From the NCBI RefSeq assembly GCF_002257645.1, contig NZ_NQMO01000009.1, positions 1 to 64,000 of the forward strand: 64,000 nt of DNA, in the 5' to 3' direction. Below the pieces are notes generated by a model. The model saw only the letters and a program-made list of their open reading frames with translations. It searched no databases and was not told the DNA's origin. Source of the stretch: Paenibacillus sp. XY044. Lineage in GTDB: Bacteria; Bacillota; Bacilli; Paenibacillales; Paenibacillaceae. A program made the position numbers and the translations under genes. Shown piece after piece: positions 18,680 through 28,197 of the stretch; the stretch's first letter is position 1; each line of letters begins with the position of its first letter.

Positions 18680-20939
18680 GGACCCTCCTCCAGATCCGTT
18701 CCGGGGTAAGCGGAAGCTCGTTCAGGCTCCGGCCAACGGCGTTCGACAAGGCATTCGCCAGAGCGGCCGGCATGCCAATGATTCCGTGCTCGCCGATGCC
18801 CCGCAACCCGAAGGGAGCTTCCACGTTCGGCGTTTCGACGAAATCGACGAAATACGCCGGCTGTTCTCCGTAACGCATCATCTTATATGTCCGGAACTGC
18901 GAATTGAGCACCCGGGCCTCTTCATTGAACTCAAAGGCCTCCCTGCTGGCCAGGCCCAATCCCATGCTCATACCTCCGGTAATTTGGCCGCGCGCTAAAA
19001 CCGGGTTGATGACCCTGCCTGCATCAATAACGGTTGCCGCCTGCAGGATCCGGTAGCTAAAATCCCTCGTATCCAGCTCCACTTCCACCATCTGCGCGCC
19101 GACCGTCCACTCCGGACCCGGTTTCCCTTTGCCGGTCTTCGGGTCCAGCTCCTTAATATCCCGCATCGCGTAGCTGCCGCGGCCGATAACTTGGCTTCCG
19201 ATCGTTTTCCCGTCCGGAAGCGTATAACCAAGGGCAATTTTGGCGATATCGATGCCAGCCCCCGGGTCTCGCTTGCGGTAAACTCTTCCGCCTCCGACTT
19301 CGAGCTCGGCCGGCGGGAGCTGAAGCACCCGGGAAGCCGTGTTCTTCAGCTGGACGATGGCATCGTCCGCCGCCGCCAGGATCGCATTGCCGACAAGAAA
19401 GGTGCTGCGGCTCGCGACGGTTTTCCAGAGCTGCGGCTCGGTCTCCGTATTAACGTCGGTACTGATCGAGACTTTGTGCACATCCATTCGGAGCCGTTCA
19501 GCCACCATTTGGGTGAGGGACGTCCGCGTGCCCTGCCCGATCTCCACCGCGCCGCAGAGCAAATTCACGCTGCCGTCCGCATGGAACAAGATGACCGCAC
19601 CCGCACCGGCATTGGCGGGGGTATTGGAGTTTTTCCAAAAACAGCTTACGCCCCTGGCTCTGACAAGGCGGCCTTTCGCTTCAATCAAGGGCTGCTCATC
19701 CCACCGGATCATATCCTTCAGATTGGCGATGCACATCGGGAGATTGCCTACCGTACTCCGGTCCAGCAGCGTTTGCGTCGGCGTCGTGTCCCCGGGCACA
19801 ATGGCATTCAGAAAGCGGAACTCCAGGGGATCCATGTTCAAGCGTGCGGCCATGACATCCATTGTCCGCTCTATGGCAAACGTCAGCTCGGGATGTCCGA
19901 ACCCGCGAAACGAAGTGGAATACGGGTGGTTCGTATACATGCAGAGCGAATCGCACTGCAGATTGTCGATCCGGTATGGCCCCGAGCAGTCGCTGGCTCC
20001 CGCCTTGCTCATGATCGGTCCCCGGTCCGAGTAGGCTCCCCCGTCAAACCAGTGCGTAATTTCCGCGGCGGCGATTTTTCCATCGGCGGTACAGCCCAGC
20101 CTCACTCTCGACTCAAGTCCGATATGCACGGGGGAAGTAACCATATCATGCTCCCTGGAATTGACCAGCTTGACCGCTTTTCCCCCTACGGCATTTGCGG
20201 CCAGAAAAGCGAGAAATTCCAGCTGAACGGCCGCTTTCCCGCCAAACCCTCCGCCAACAAGCGGGGTGTGAACGATGACATTCTGCAGTGGGATGTTAAA
20301 GTATCTGTTGATTTGACTGCGAATGATGTAGGGGGACTGTGAGGCGGAATGAATGACGGCTTTGCCGTCCGGCAGCAGCTCTGCGGTACTGCACCGCGGC
20401 TCCATCGCGGCATGGTCGGATTGCGGCATGGTCACCCGGACCTCGACCGTGTGTATGCTGCGGCTCCATCCTTCCTCCATGTTCCCTTTGCGGATCCGGT
20501 TGCGGCTCGCAACATTGGTGCCGGGTTCCGGATACACCTCCTCATAATGCTTATACTCGGCCAGACGTTCATGAATGAGCGGGGCGCCCGGCTGATAGGC
20601 TTCCAGCGGGGACCGAACAAGCGGCAGCGGCTCGTATTCCACGCGGACCTGCAGCGCAGCCATCTCGGCGATATATTCCGCATCCGCCACGACGACCGCA
20701 ACAGGTTCGCCGTAATATCTCACCTTGCCCATAGCCAGCGGCGGCCGATCCTCGAGCGGTGAGCCGGTCAGCACCGGGAAATCCTTCCCCGTGATGACGG
20801 CACGAACGCCCGGAATGCCCCGGGCCGACGAGGTATCGATCGACAGAATACGGGCATGGGCATGCGGACTGACAGCCAAGGCGGCGTGCAGCAGGCCCGG
20901 CTTCGAATCATCTCCCGTGTAACGGGCCGTTCCGGTCAC
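18666..20939 (-). CDS. pucD: Xanthine dehydrogenase molybdopterin-binding subunit
   Basis: 757 residues from the first standard start codon (GTG, 20939). The xanthine oxidase family motifs GGGFGGKA, SFRGFGHPE, GAVEIGQGTRT and the active-site Glu in GLRGIGEHG are present. It binds the molybdenum cofactor and hydroxylates hypoxanthine/xanthine. Homology continues upstream of the GTG in frame (IGRDVLRKESWQK, matching the usual N-terminus) to codon ATC at 20990, which sits eight bases after AAAGGAGGG and is followed on its 5' side by a stop. The natural start therefore seems to be an ATC, or a mutated ATG. First gene of the puc operon. Confidence 0.92.
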   Translation of the reverse strand: MTGTARYTGDDSKPGLLHAALAVSPHAHARILSIDTSSARGIPGVRAVITGKDFPVLTGSPLEDRPPLAMGKVRYYGEPVAVVVADAEYIAEMAALQVRVEYEPLPLVRSPLEAYQPGAPLIHERLAEYKHYEEVYPEPGTNVASRNRIRKGNMEEGWSRSIHTVEVRVTMPQSDHAAMEPRCSTAELLPDGKAVIHSASQSPYIIRSQINRYFNIPLQNVIVHTPLVGGGFGGKAAVQLEFLAFLAANAVGGKAVKLVNSREHDMVTSPVHIGLESRVRLGCTADGKIAAAEITHWFDGGAYSDRGPIMSKAGASDCSGPYRIDNLQCDSLCMYTNHPYSTSFRGFGHPELTFAIERTMDVMAARLNMDPLEFRFLNAIVPGDTTPTQTLLDRSTVGNLPMCIANLKDMIRWDEQPLIEAKGRLVRARGVSCFWKNSNTPANAGAGAVILFHADGSVNLLCGAVEIGQGTRTSLTQMVAERLRMDVHKVSISTDVNTETEPQLWKTVASRSTFLVGNAILAAADDAIVQLKNTASRVLQLPPAELEVGGGRVYRKRDPGAGIDIAKIALGYTLPDGKTIGSQVIGRGSYAMRDIKELDPKTGKGKPGPEWTVGAQMVEVELDTRDFSYRILQAATVIDAGRVINPVLARGQITGGMSMGLGLASREAFEFNEEARVLNSQFRTYKMMRYGEQPAYFVDFVETPNVEAPFGLRGIGEHGIIGMPAALANALSNAVGRSLNELPLTPERIWRRVHDTL

Positions 20940-20975
20940 TTTCTGCCAGGATTCCTTTCTCAGGACATCTCTTCC

Positions 20976-21006
20976 GATTGACGAGGCGATTGCGGCTCCC
21001 TCCTTT
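20976..21006 (-). promoter_or_regulatory. pucD ribosome site facing an ATC codon
   Basis: On the minus strand AAAGGAGGG (21006-20998) is followed by AGCCGCA and then ATC (20990-20988). No ATG, GTG or TTG is in frame between the upstream TGA and the GTG at 20939. ATC is where an ATG would be expected. Confidence 0.6.
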
Positions 21007-21102
21007 CATCCAGATGGTTGTGATAGATGCACACACTTCCATAGCTTATTTATATGGGGATACATTGTCCCTATATCCGTGTTTCGCAGCACAACTTCCA
21101 AC

Positions 21103-21345
21103 AAAAAAACGCTGCCCCGCGGACATGCTTCTTGTCCGTCGGGCAGCGGGTCAACCTCATTCGTGGATACCATTGCTGGGTTCCAAGCTCAGAACTCCTC
21201 ACTCAGAGCGTCCCTAACCGCTCCAAGGCTTTCCTCTCACCGGTTAACGGCCAAGCGAGGACTCACCGTGCCGTGCAGCCGCAGCTCCGCCATATTGCCA
21301 ACAACATGGGTTACTTTGCCGAGGGTTAAGCAGAGGGGGTCGAAC
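21103..21345 (-). promoter_or_regulatory. T-box-like leader with terminator upstream of the puc operon
   Basis: Read on the minus strand, CAAAGTAACCC, GGAGCTGCGGCTG, CTGAGTGAGGAG and GTATCCACGAATGAGG occur in the order seen in T-box leaders. The T-box core then looks damaged (GAGGTTGACCCGC instead of GAGGGTGGTACCGC). A strong terminator follows: CGCTGCCC-GACGGACA paired with TGTCCGCGGGGCAGCG, then TTTTTTT (21110-21104). In T-box systems the core forms the 5' arm of the terminator, as here. Pattern recognised by eye only. Confidence 0.55.
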
Positions 21346-21488
21346 TATGACTTACTCGGGGAGAGTTCCGCAAAGAAGCAGCAAGGATGTTTACGTACGG
21401 TACATACATGATGGTATATGGATAATCTTCGTTTTTTAAGATGGACGCAAAGGTGACCTGCGCGTGGTCACTTAAAGGAGGATGCAGA

Positions 21489-22194
21489 ATGAGTAACGAA
21501 CGGATAGTAGAGCTTCGAAGCGCCTTGCAGCGCACGACGATCCTTTTTCAAACAGGTGGAAGCAGGCCTAGCCCCACCGGTGGAGCAGTGCTGGATCGGA
21601 CAAGTCAACCTGGCACTGCCCGATGAGGAACTGCCTGTCGATGCGGACGGAGTGGCAATGGCTCCTATCCTTCAGCTATATCTGCCCGCGCTGCCCTATG
21701 TTCCGGACGAATTGTAGGGAACCGAACTGCTGACCGTATTTTTGTCACCTAACGTCCTGGATCATGAGAACATGAGTGAATATATGTGCATCCGAGAGTA
21801 CGTTGATACCGGGAATTTGGTCTTGCAAAACTTCGGGCCTGCCTTTATGTCGATCAAACCCTTCCCCTTGTTCCCGGAGCTTCGTCAAGATGACCTCCCG
21901 CAATGGGACAGCGGTGATATGCCCGAAGCATACAGACAGGAGATCCTCCGCCTGGAAGAGCTGGGAGGGCTGAATTATTTCGAGGATATTGCCGGGGAAA
22001 TATATCGTGTTCACAAGCTTGGCGGATATGCCGCCTTCACCCAGCCTGGAATCGATTTTGGAGATGGATACGTTTTTGTCCTCCAAATCGCCTCAGACGC
22101 CAAAGCCGGACTCAACATTGTGCATGACGGAAATTTTTATTTTGCCAAGCATAAAAAGGACGGCACCTGGCGCGGCTACTTTGATTTTTACTGA
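21489..22194 (+). pseudogene. DUF1963 (YwqG-like) protein, broken
   Basis: It starts with AAAGGAGG and ATG at 21489 (MSNERIVELRSALQ), but the frame is lost near 21590. The next frame reads WIGQVNLALPDEELPVDAD from 21592, meets an in-frame TAG at 21715, and resumes as GTELLTVFLSPNVLDHE to the natural end at 22194. The C-terminal part (LGGYAAFTQPG, VFVLQIASD, GNFYFAKH) resembles the DUF1963 family. One frameshift plus one nonsense codon make it a likely pseudogene. The function of the family is unknown. Confidence 0.78.
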
Positions 22195-22351
22195 TAGATT
22201 TAGGGAGGTGATACTTGATGGACATGCTGGACCAAGCTATGGCTGTCTTTCTAAAATGGCAGGATCAATATTAATGAGGCATATGGACTTTTCAAAGAGC
22301 AAACATCCGCCCGTTGGCGGAGTTCTGTGACAGTAATTGACGAGCAAACCT
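22195..22351. other. Short intergenic region with a mini open frame
   Basis: GGGAGGTG precedes an 18-codon frame (22218-22274) that may be a relic. A small hairpin TCCGCC-CGTT-GGCGGA lies at 22306-22321 without a U-tract. Confidence 0.35.
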
Positions 22352-23050
22352 TCAAGAAATGAGTCTCGCAATTAAAAATGCGATTCCGGCAGCCGCTCCG
22401 CCTACAATGGTTGTTTGCCAGGCGCTCCGGAACGGACGGGTTCCGGTGAACCTTCCTTTAACGTAGCCAAACACGAATAAGGCAATCAGCGTGACGATCA
22501 CCGAAACGGATAAAGCTGTGCCCGGATGCCTGATCAGCATATAAGGGGACAGCGGAATCACCCCCCCTATAATGTAAGACAGTCCGATCGTTAGCGAGCT
22601 GTTGCGCGCCCTTTTAGGCTCGGGTTCTTCAAGCCCCAGCTCATATTTCATCATAAATTGAACCCAGCGGTCCGAGTCCTGGCAGATGGCATCAACCGCC
22701 GAATCCACGATTTCTTCGGGAAAATGCCACTCTCTCAGGATATCGGCCACTTCCTCCCTTTCCTGATCTGGTATTTCCCTGATTTCCTCCTGCTCCCGCA
22801 CGAGTTCGGATGCATAATGCTCCCGGTCTGTCCGGGCGGCAAGATATCCGCCGAGCCCCATCGCGATGGCACCTGCAGCGATTTCAGCCATTCCCGCCAC
22901 AACGACCAGGCTCGTATTCGGTACTGTCCCGGACAAGCCGGCGGCAAGGGCAAACGGAACCGTTAAACCATCCGACATTCCGATCACGATATCCCTAATC
23001 AAAACCGGTGCGTTAAAATGCTTTTCCTCATGCCTTTCCACAGTCATCAT
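22352..23050 (-). CDS. VIT1/CCC1 transporter family protein
   Basis: 232 residues. It opens with IRDIVIGMSDGLTVPFALAAGLSG, the first membrane helix signature of the VIT1/CCC1 family. A charged cytosolic helical hairpin (REQEEIREIPDQEREEVA) and three further membrane helices follow. Family members move iron or manganese across membranes. The ATG at 23050 gives the family's normal length; the open frame runs about 98 codons further upstream without similarity. The ribosome site is an unusual G-run just before the start. Confidence 0.87.
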   Translation of the reverse strand: MMTVERHEEKHFNAPVLIRDIVIGMSDGLTVPFALAAGLSGTVPNTSLVVVAGMAEIAAGAIAMGLGGYLAARTDREHYASELVREQEEIREIPDQEREEVADILREWHFPEEIVDSAVDAICQDSDRWVQFMMKYELGLEEPEPKRARNSSLTIGLSYIIGGVIPLSPYMLIRHPGTALSVSVIVTLIALFVFGYVKGRFTGTRPFRSAWQTTIVGGAAAGIAFLIARLIS

Positions 23051-23161
23051 TCCCCCACCCTGCGAGCAGCTTGTGCGCTTGATTCCCTTAATATGGGTGG
23101 TTTCCGTTAAAATATACCTGAATAAGCCTGACGATCTGTGCTTTATTCGGGGGATATCAGC

Positions 23162-23194
23162 AAAAACTCCCGGCGTCATAGAACCGGCCGAGAG
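23162..23194 (-). terminator. Terminator of the dpp-ykf operon
   Basis: CTCCCGGC (23167-23174) pairs with GCCGAGAG (23187-23194); A-run 23162-23166 gives the U-tract on the minus strand. It lies about 110 bases past the ykfC stop. Confidence 0.65.
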
Positions 23195-23303
23195 TTTGTT
23201 GCCGCTGTGAAGTGTTCTTTGTGATTCTCTGGAATCTGTAATCTGGAAGCAGCTTTCAGAACGCTCCGATCTGAATAGTATGCCCTGGCAAAACCTTGCC
23301 TCG

Positions 23304-24458
23304 CTAAGTCCAATAACGGCGGGAGACGCAGTGCTCGTCAGCAAGCTTATATCCTTCCAGCGAAATCAGCTCCACCGAGCTGGCCGAGTCGGGCGAGTGG
23401 ATCATGTGCCCGTCCCCGGCGTAAATGCCGACATGGTGAACGCGCCCCTGGCCCTGCTCATGGGCAAAGAACAGCAGGTCCCCCGGCTGCAGCTCCTCCG
23501 GCGGGATGCCGGCTCCATGCAGCGCCTGGACGGAAGCGTCCCTTGGGATGACGATGCCGCAGGCGAGATGCATGGAGTGGGCAAACCCGGAGCAGTCGTA
23601 GCCCCAGGCGGACATGCCTCCCCACAGGTAATGCAGCCCCAAGAAGCGCTTGGCCTGCGCCACGATCACCTGGCCCTTATTTCGCCCCCCCACATCATCC
23701 GCAGGGGAGCCTCCGTCTCCAGCCGCCACCTGCACATCTGCCCGTTTCATCCGGGCAAGACCGTGCGGCGTCTGCACGATGACAGATTCAGCCCCAAGCA
23801 CCGTTCCCTGCTCCTCCTCGGTCGCGAGCGGCAGCCGTGTCAGGAAACTGATGCGCATCTTCCCGGAATAGGACAAGAACTCCAAATCCGTCGTGGAAGC
23901 CGTAACGATCGCATTTGGAACCGCGGCGCCGTCGGAGGCGCCGCCTTCTTGGCCTGACAGGCGATGAGCTTCCTGAGCGCTTATTGGGAGTAACTGCTCC
24001 GTCGGAATCCATCCGGGGTACCCATTCTCATCCTTGGGTGACGACTGGCTCGGGATGGCGATCCGGCTCCAGCCGTCCTGCTCTTCATAAGTGAGGACCG
24101 GCGTGCCATACAACGCTTGAGTCTGCACGCGGTTGGCCTCGCACAGGTCGAGCTTATCCGGTACCGTCATGGCGCCTAACCAAGCTTCGATGCCCTGCTC
24201 CCACCGCTCTCCCGGACCGGTTCTCTTCTGCGTCAAAAAGCCCGAATCGGTTTGCTTCTTCACAGAATTTCCCGAATCAGATTTATCCTCTCCTCGCTCT
24301 CCCGGGCCTGACCCGGGTCTGCCGAGGGCGAACCCGGCCAGCGCCGGCGCGTCCAGCGACCGCGGCGAGGACGGGCTGGTCCAGACGGTGGCCACGGGAA
24401 CGCTGACTACCCGCCAAGCGGGGTATACAGCCTGATCTTCTCGATCCACCATCACCAT
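23304..24458 (-). CDS. ykfC: NlpC/P60 gamma-D-glutamyl-L-diamino acid endopeptidase (YkfC-like)
   Basis: 384 residues. The C-terminal NlpC/P60 domain has its catalytic Cys in GYDCSGFAH and His in VHHVGIYAGDGHMIHS. SH3b-like segments come before it (GTPVLTYEEQDGWSRIAIP; GYPGWIPTEQL). In Bacillus YkfC cleaves murein peptides after D-Glu in the cytosol. No signal peptide is seen, consistent with an intracellular role. It is longer than the ~300-residue Bacillus protein because of a charged insertion at about 50-90. Last gene of the operon, overlapping ykfB by seven bases. Confidence 0.88.
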   Translation of the reverse strand: MVMVDREDQAVYPAWRVVSVPVATVWTSPSSPRSLDAPALAGFALGRPGSGPGERGEDKSDSGNSVKKQTDSGFLTQKRTGPGERWEQGIEAWLGAMTVPDKLDLCEANRVQTQALYGTPVLTYEEQDGWSRIAIPSQSSPKDENGYPGWIPTEQLLPISAQEAHRLSGQEGGASDGAAVPNAIVTASTTDLEFLSYSGKMRISFLTRLPLATEEEQGTVLGAESVIVQTPHGLARMKRADVQVAAGDGGSPADDVGGRNKGQVIVAQAKRFLGLHYLWGGMSAWGYDCSGFAHSMHLACGIVIPRDASVQALHGAGIPPEELQPGDLLFFAHEQGQGRVHHVGIYAGDGHMIHSPDSASSVELISLEGYKLADEHCVSRRYWT

Positions 24459-25552
24459 ACCCCCACTTCGTCCGTCGTGCGCACGTCGGTTATGCCCAGA
24501 CCCGGCGCGTCCGAGAAGCTCATCACCCGGCCGTCGTACATGACGCCGCCGACGACGTCATCCTGGTGCAGCATCAGCGGCGCGTCGAAGTCGTAGCGGG
24601 TGACGTTCTTTTTGCTGGCGGCGAAGTGGGCGGCGGCGGTCACCGCCAGGCGGGATTCGATCATGCTGCCCACCATGCATTCGACGCCGTACTCCTCGGC
24701 CAGCTGGTTGATCAGCTGCGCCTTGTAAATTCCGCCCGCCTTCATCAGCTTAATGTTGATCAGGTCGGCCGCATGCCGCTGCAGCACCTCCAGCGCCTGC
24801 ACCGGAGAAAAGACGCTTTCGTCGGCCATGATCAAGGTATCCACCGCGGCGGTCACCTGCTGCAACCCGTAAATATCCCCGGCCCGGACCGGCTGCTCCA
24901 CCAGCTCGATGTTCAGACCCATGTCCTCCATCTTCCGGATGGAGCGGATCGCCTCCTTCGCCTGCCAGCCCTGGTTGGCGTCCAGCCGGATCTTGACATC
25001 GCTGCCGATGCGCTGCCGGATTTCCCGGATGCGGCGGATGTCATGCTCGATGTCATCCTTGCCGACCTTGATCTTCAGCACGGTAAATCCCGCCTGAACG
25101 TATTGAGCCGCGTCCTCGCCCATTTCCTCCGGCGAGTTGACGCTGACCGTAAAATCCGTTTCGATCCGGTCGCGGTACCCACCGAGGAACTGGTACAGCG
25201 GCATCCCCCCGTGCTGGGCCACTAGGTCGTACACGGCCATGTCCACTGCCGCCTTGGCACTGGTGCAGCCTATCATGGCCTGATGGACCGACTGAAGGAT
25301 CTGCTCGTAGGCGAGCAGGTTTTGGCCGATCAGGAGCGGCTTGAAGGTATGCTCAATGGAGGATTGGATCGCCTCAAGGCTGTCGCCCGTGATGACGACG
25401 GTCGCCGGCGCTTCGCCCCAGCCTACTTTCCCGTCGTCCGCCGTCATTTTCACCACGATGGATTCGGCCTGATGAACTGTGCGCAGCGCCGTCTTGAACG
25501 GTTTGGTCAGCGGCGTGTACTTGCGCAGCACTTCGATATCATGTATTCGCAT
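24452..25552 (-). CDS. ykfB: L-Ala-D/L-Glu epimerase (dipeptide epimerase)
   Basis: 366 residues, enolase superfamily, muconate-lactonizing subgroup. It has LKIKVGKDD with the catalytic Lys pair, metal-ligand acids in RLDANQGW, ELVEQPV and MADESVFS, and the second catalytic Lys in INIKLMKAGGI. It interconverts L-Ala-D-Glu and L-Ala-L-Glu released from murein so that ordinary dipeptidases can finish degradation. GAGGAGG is nine bases before the ATG. It sits between ykfA and ykfC exactly as in Bacillus. Confidence 0.93.
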   Translation of the reverse strand: MRIHDIEVLRKYTPLTKPFKTALRTVHQAESIVVKMTADDGKVGWGEAPATVVITGDSLEAIQSSIEHTFKPLLIGQNLLAYEQILQSVHQAMIGCTSAKAAVDMAVYDLVAQHGGMPLYQFLGGYRDRIETDFTVSVNSPEEMGEDAAQYVQAGFTVLKIKVGKDDIEHDIRRIREIRQRIGSDVKIRLDANQGWQAKEAIRSIRKMEDMGLNIELVEQPVRAGDIYGLQQVTAAVDTLIMADESVFSPVQALEVLQRHAADLINIKLMKAGGIYKAQLINQLAEEYGVECMVGSMIESRLAVTAAAHFAASKKNVTRYDFDAPLMLHQDDVVGGVMYDGRVMSFSDAPGLGITDVRTTDEVGVW

Positions 25553-25567
25553 TGCCGGTTGCCTCCT

Positions 25568-26560
25568 CTATATAATGGCTGACTCCAGCGCTTCCACCTT
25601 TTTGTCAACCGTGCTCAACTCAGCTTCCATCCCGTGCGGAACCGCAACGTTGGGCGAGCCGTGCCCGATCCCGAATCCCATCAGGGAAGGTCTGCCCGCT
25701 TCGGTCACGTAATGCCGGATGACCTCCTCCAGGCTGAAGGAGACCGGGCGCTTGACCGGCTCGCAATCGCGGAAGTCGCCCACCAGGATCCCGGCCGCCT
25801 GCTCCAGCTTACCCGCCATCCGCAGCTGATTCAGCATGCGGTCGATCCGGTACGGCTCCTCCCCGATATCCTCGATAAACAGGAGGCAGCCCTCGGTATC
25901 GATCTCAAACGGTGTTCCGAGCGTACTCGTCAGCAAGGTCAGATTACCACCCACGAGCGGGCCTTTGGCCTTGCCCTCTACCAAGGTATGCAGCGGAGTA
26001 ATGTCCTCGGTATAACGGAACGGCTCGGGCTGGACCAGCTGAGCGAAGCTCTGCCGGGTCAACGGATGCACTTCCTTCTCCCCAAGGCAGATCATCATCG
26101 GCCCATGCACTGTGATCAATCCGGTTTGCTTCCAGATGGCGGCATGCAGGAAGGTGATATCACTGTAACCCCACAAAATCTTGGGATGCCGGCGAATCTG
26201 ATCGTAATCGAGCTTCTCCGCAATCCTGGCGGTGCCATACCCACCCCGGGCGCAAACGATGGCCTGGATGCCGGGATCCGCAAACATGGCGTTCAGCTCG
26301 GCGGCACGCTCTGCATCGGTTCCGGCGAGGTAGCCGTGGCCGCGGTTCAGCGAATCGCCAAACCGGACCTTCAGGCCAAGCTCTTCAAACACTTCGGCTG
26401 ACCGGCGGATCGCCTCCGCATCCCCGCGGCTGGCCGGGGCGGTAATGCCCACCGTGTCCCCCGGCTTCAACCGGGACGGCCGGATCGGTCTTCTCCCGGC
26501 ACCAGCCTTCAGCGCCTCGGCGCCCGACCCCGCACGCATGAACGGCTTCAGCTCTCTCAT
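25568..26560 (-). CDS. ykfA: LD-carboxypeptidase, S66 family
   Basis: 330 residues. The Ser nucleophile is in ILWGYSDIT; the catalytic Glu and His fit FIEDIGEEPYRIDR and GFGIGHGSPN. S66 enzymes remove the terminal D-Ala from murein tetrapeptides in the cytosol. Its ATG overlaps the dppE stop (ATGA), so translation is coupled to the binding-protein gene. An N-terminal extension of about 28 residues precedes the family start (KPGDTVGITAPAS). Confidence 0.92.
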   Translation of the reverse strand: MRELKPFMRAGSGAEALKAGAGRRPIRPSRLKPGDTVGITAPASRGDAEAIRRSAEVFEELGLKVRFGDSLNRGHGYLAGTDAERAAELNAMFADPGIQAIVCARGGYGTARIAEKLDYDQIRRHPKILWGYSDITFLHAAIWKQTGLITVHGPMMICLGEKEVHPLTRQSFAQLVQPEPFRYTEDITPLHTLVEGKAKGPLVGGNLTLLTSTLGTPFEIDTEGCLLFIEDIGEEPYRIDRMLNQLRMAGKLEQAAGILVGDFRDCEPVKRPVSFSLEEVIRHYVTEAGRPSLMGFGIGHGSPNVAVPHGMEAELSTVDKKVEALESAII

Positions 26561-28197
26561 TTCAGATCAGCCCACTTGAAGTCCATGTAGCCGTATGGAT
26601 GGCGGACCACATCGACGAGCTTGTCGCTTTGCAGGAAGGCTGAATCGTAGAAGTACATCGGCATGATCGGAGCTTCGTCCATCAGGATTTTTTCGGCCTG
26701 GTGCATCAGGTCAAAGCGCTTCGCATCGTCCGTCTCTTGGTAAGCGGACTGAATCAGCTTGTCGTACTCGGCGTTGCTCCAGCCCGTACGGTTGTTCGGA
26801 CTTTTGCTCTGGAAAATGTCCAGGAAGTTGATCGGATCGGCGAAATCCGGAAGCCAGGACGACCGGGAAAACTGCAGCTGAAGCTGCTTCTGCTCCGCGG
26901 TGAGGACTTTGCCTTCTTTGCCCGCGAGCTTGACGTCGACGCCCAGGTTGTCCTTGAACATCGCTTGCAGCGTTTCGGCGATTTTCTGATGCAGATCATT
27001 CGTATTGTAGGTCAGCGTCACTTCCGGCAGCGTGCTGTATCCCGCTTCCTTCATACCTTCCGCAAGAAGGCTCTTGGCCTGCGCCGCGTCAAACGTAATC
27101 AGGTCGCCGCCCACCTCGCGGAAATCGCGTCCGTCCGGCTCCTTGAGTCCATAGGATACGAGACCGCCGGCCGGTTTTTGCTTCTGCTTGACCACCAAGT
27201 CCACGATCTTCTGGCGGTCCACTGCTAGTGCGAAAGCTTTGCGGATTTTGGCGTTGTCAAACGGCTTCATGGTCGTGTTGAACCGGTAAAAATACGTGCC
27301 GGCCGAATCCTGAACGTTCACCTTGCCCTCCGAAAACAGCTGGTCGCTCATATCGGCGGGGACGCCGGCAATATGCAGCTCACCGCTTTGGTACAGCTGA
27401 TATTCCGTGTTGGAATCGTTGATCATTTTGAACGTGACGCCGTCCAGCTTTACGTTCGCCGCGTCCCAATACTTATCGTTCTTCACCATTTTCAGTTCGG
27501 AATCGTGATTCCACTGGGAGATGCGGAACGGGCCGTTGCTAACGAACGTATCGGCTTCCGCCGTCCAGTTCGGATTGGACTCTACGGTCTTTTGCGGCAC
27601 CGGGAAAAAGGCCGGATTCGCCAGCATGCTCAGCAGCCAGGGGGCCGGCTGGGCCAGCGTCACTTCCAGTGTTTTGTCGTCTGTGGCTTTGACCTGCACG
27701 TCATCGGCCGTCCCTTTGTCCGAGTTGAAGGCCTCCGCTCCTTTGAACACATAGGCCAACGTCGCGGCCGAAGAGGCCGTTTTCGGATCGAGCATTCTTT
27801 TCCAGGCAAACTCGAAATCGCTCGCCTTTAACGGCTCGCCATTGCTCCACTGCACGCCGTCGCGCAGCGTAAACGTGTACTTGAGTCCGTCATCCGACAC
27901 CTTCCACTCGGACGCCATGGCCGGCTCCGGAGACTGGTCCTTGCCAAGCCGTGTCATTCCCTCCATCGCATTGTTCAAAATGTCATAGGAGACCTGATCG
28001 AAGCCGATCGGCGGATCGAGTGAAGTGGGCTCGCGGACGTTGTTGTACAGGAGAACTTTACTTCCGGTATCTCCTCCGCCGCTTGCTCCCTCGGTTCCGC
28101 CTCCGCATGCGGCCAGCAGCAGGCTGAGCAGCATGCACGTCAGCAGCGCCAGCATAAACCTTCTCTTCATAGCTTTGTTCACGACAGCCTTTTCCAT
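26557..28197 (-). CDS. dppE: Oligopeptide/dipeptide ABC transporter substrate-binding lipoprotein
   Basis: 546 residues, SBP family 5. A lipoprotein signal ends in LLLAAC, so the mature protein is lipid-anchored outside the membrane. REPTSLDPPIGFD and WSNGEPLKASDFEFAWKRM are family landmarks. It captures murein tripeptide or dipeptides for the DppBCD transporter. Start ATG at 28197 with GGGAGAGGG just upstream. It follows dppD after a 175-base gap, the largest inside this operon; a promoter or processing site could lie there, but I see none clearly. Confidence 0.93.
   Translation of the reverse strand: MEKAVVNKAMKRRFMLALLTCMLLSLLLAACGGGTEGASGGGDTGSKVLLYNNVREPTSLDPPIGFDQVSYDILNNAMEGMTRLGKDQSPEPAMASEWKVSDDGLKYTFTLRDGVQWSNGEPLKASDFEFAWKRMLDPKTASSAATLAYVFKGAEAFNSDKGTADDVQVKATDDKTLEVTLAQPAPWLLSMLANPAFFPVPQKTVESNPNWTAEADTFVSNGPFRISQWNHDSELKMVKNDKYWDAANVKLDGVTFKMINDSNTEYQLYQSGELHIAGVPADMSDQLFSEGKVNVQDSAGTYFYRFNTTMKPFDNAKIRKAFALAVDRQKIVDLVVKQKQKPAGGLVSYGLKEPDGRDFREVGGDLITFDAAQAKSLLAEGMKEAGYSTLPEVTLTYNTNDLHQKIAETLQAMFKDNLGVDVKLAGKEGKVLTAEQKQLQLQFSRSSWLPDFADPINFLDIFQSKSPNNRTGWSNAEYDKLIQSAYQETDDAKRFDLMHQAEKILMDEAPIMPMYFYDSAFLQSDKLVDVVRHPYGYMDFKWADLK

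Noticed and set aside
19191..20342. A 383-codon open frame opposite pucD
   Set aside because: Composition is that of an antisense shadow and it lacks a start signal.
22218..22274. An 18-codon open frame with a good ribosome site
   Set aside because: Too short and without any recognisable feature; it may be a relic after the broken DUF1963 gene.
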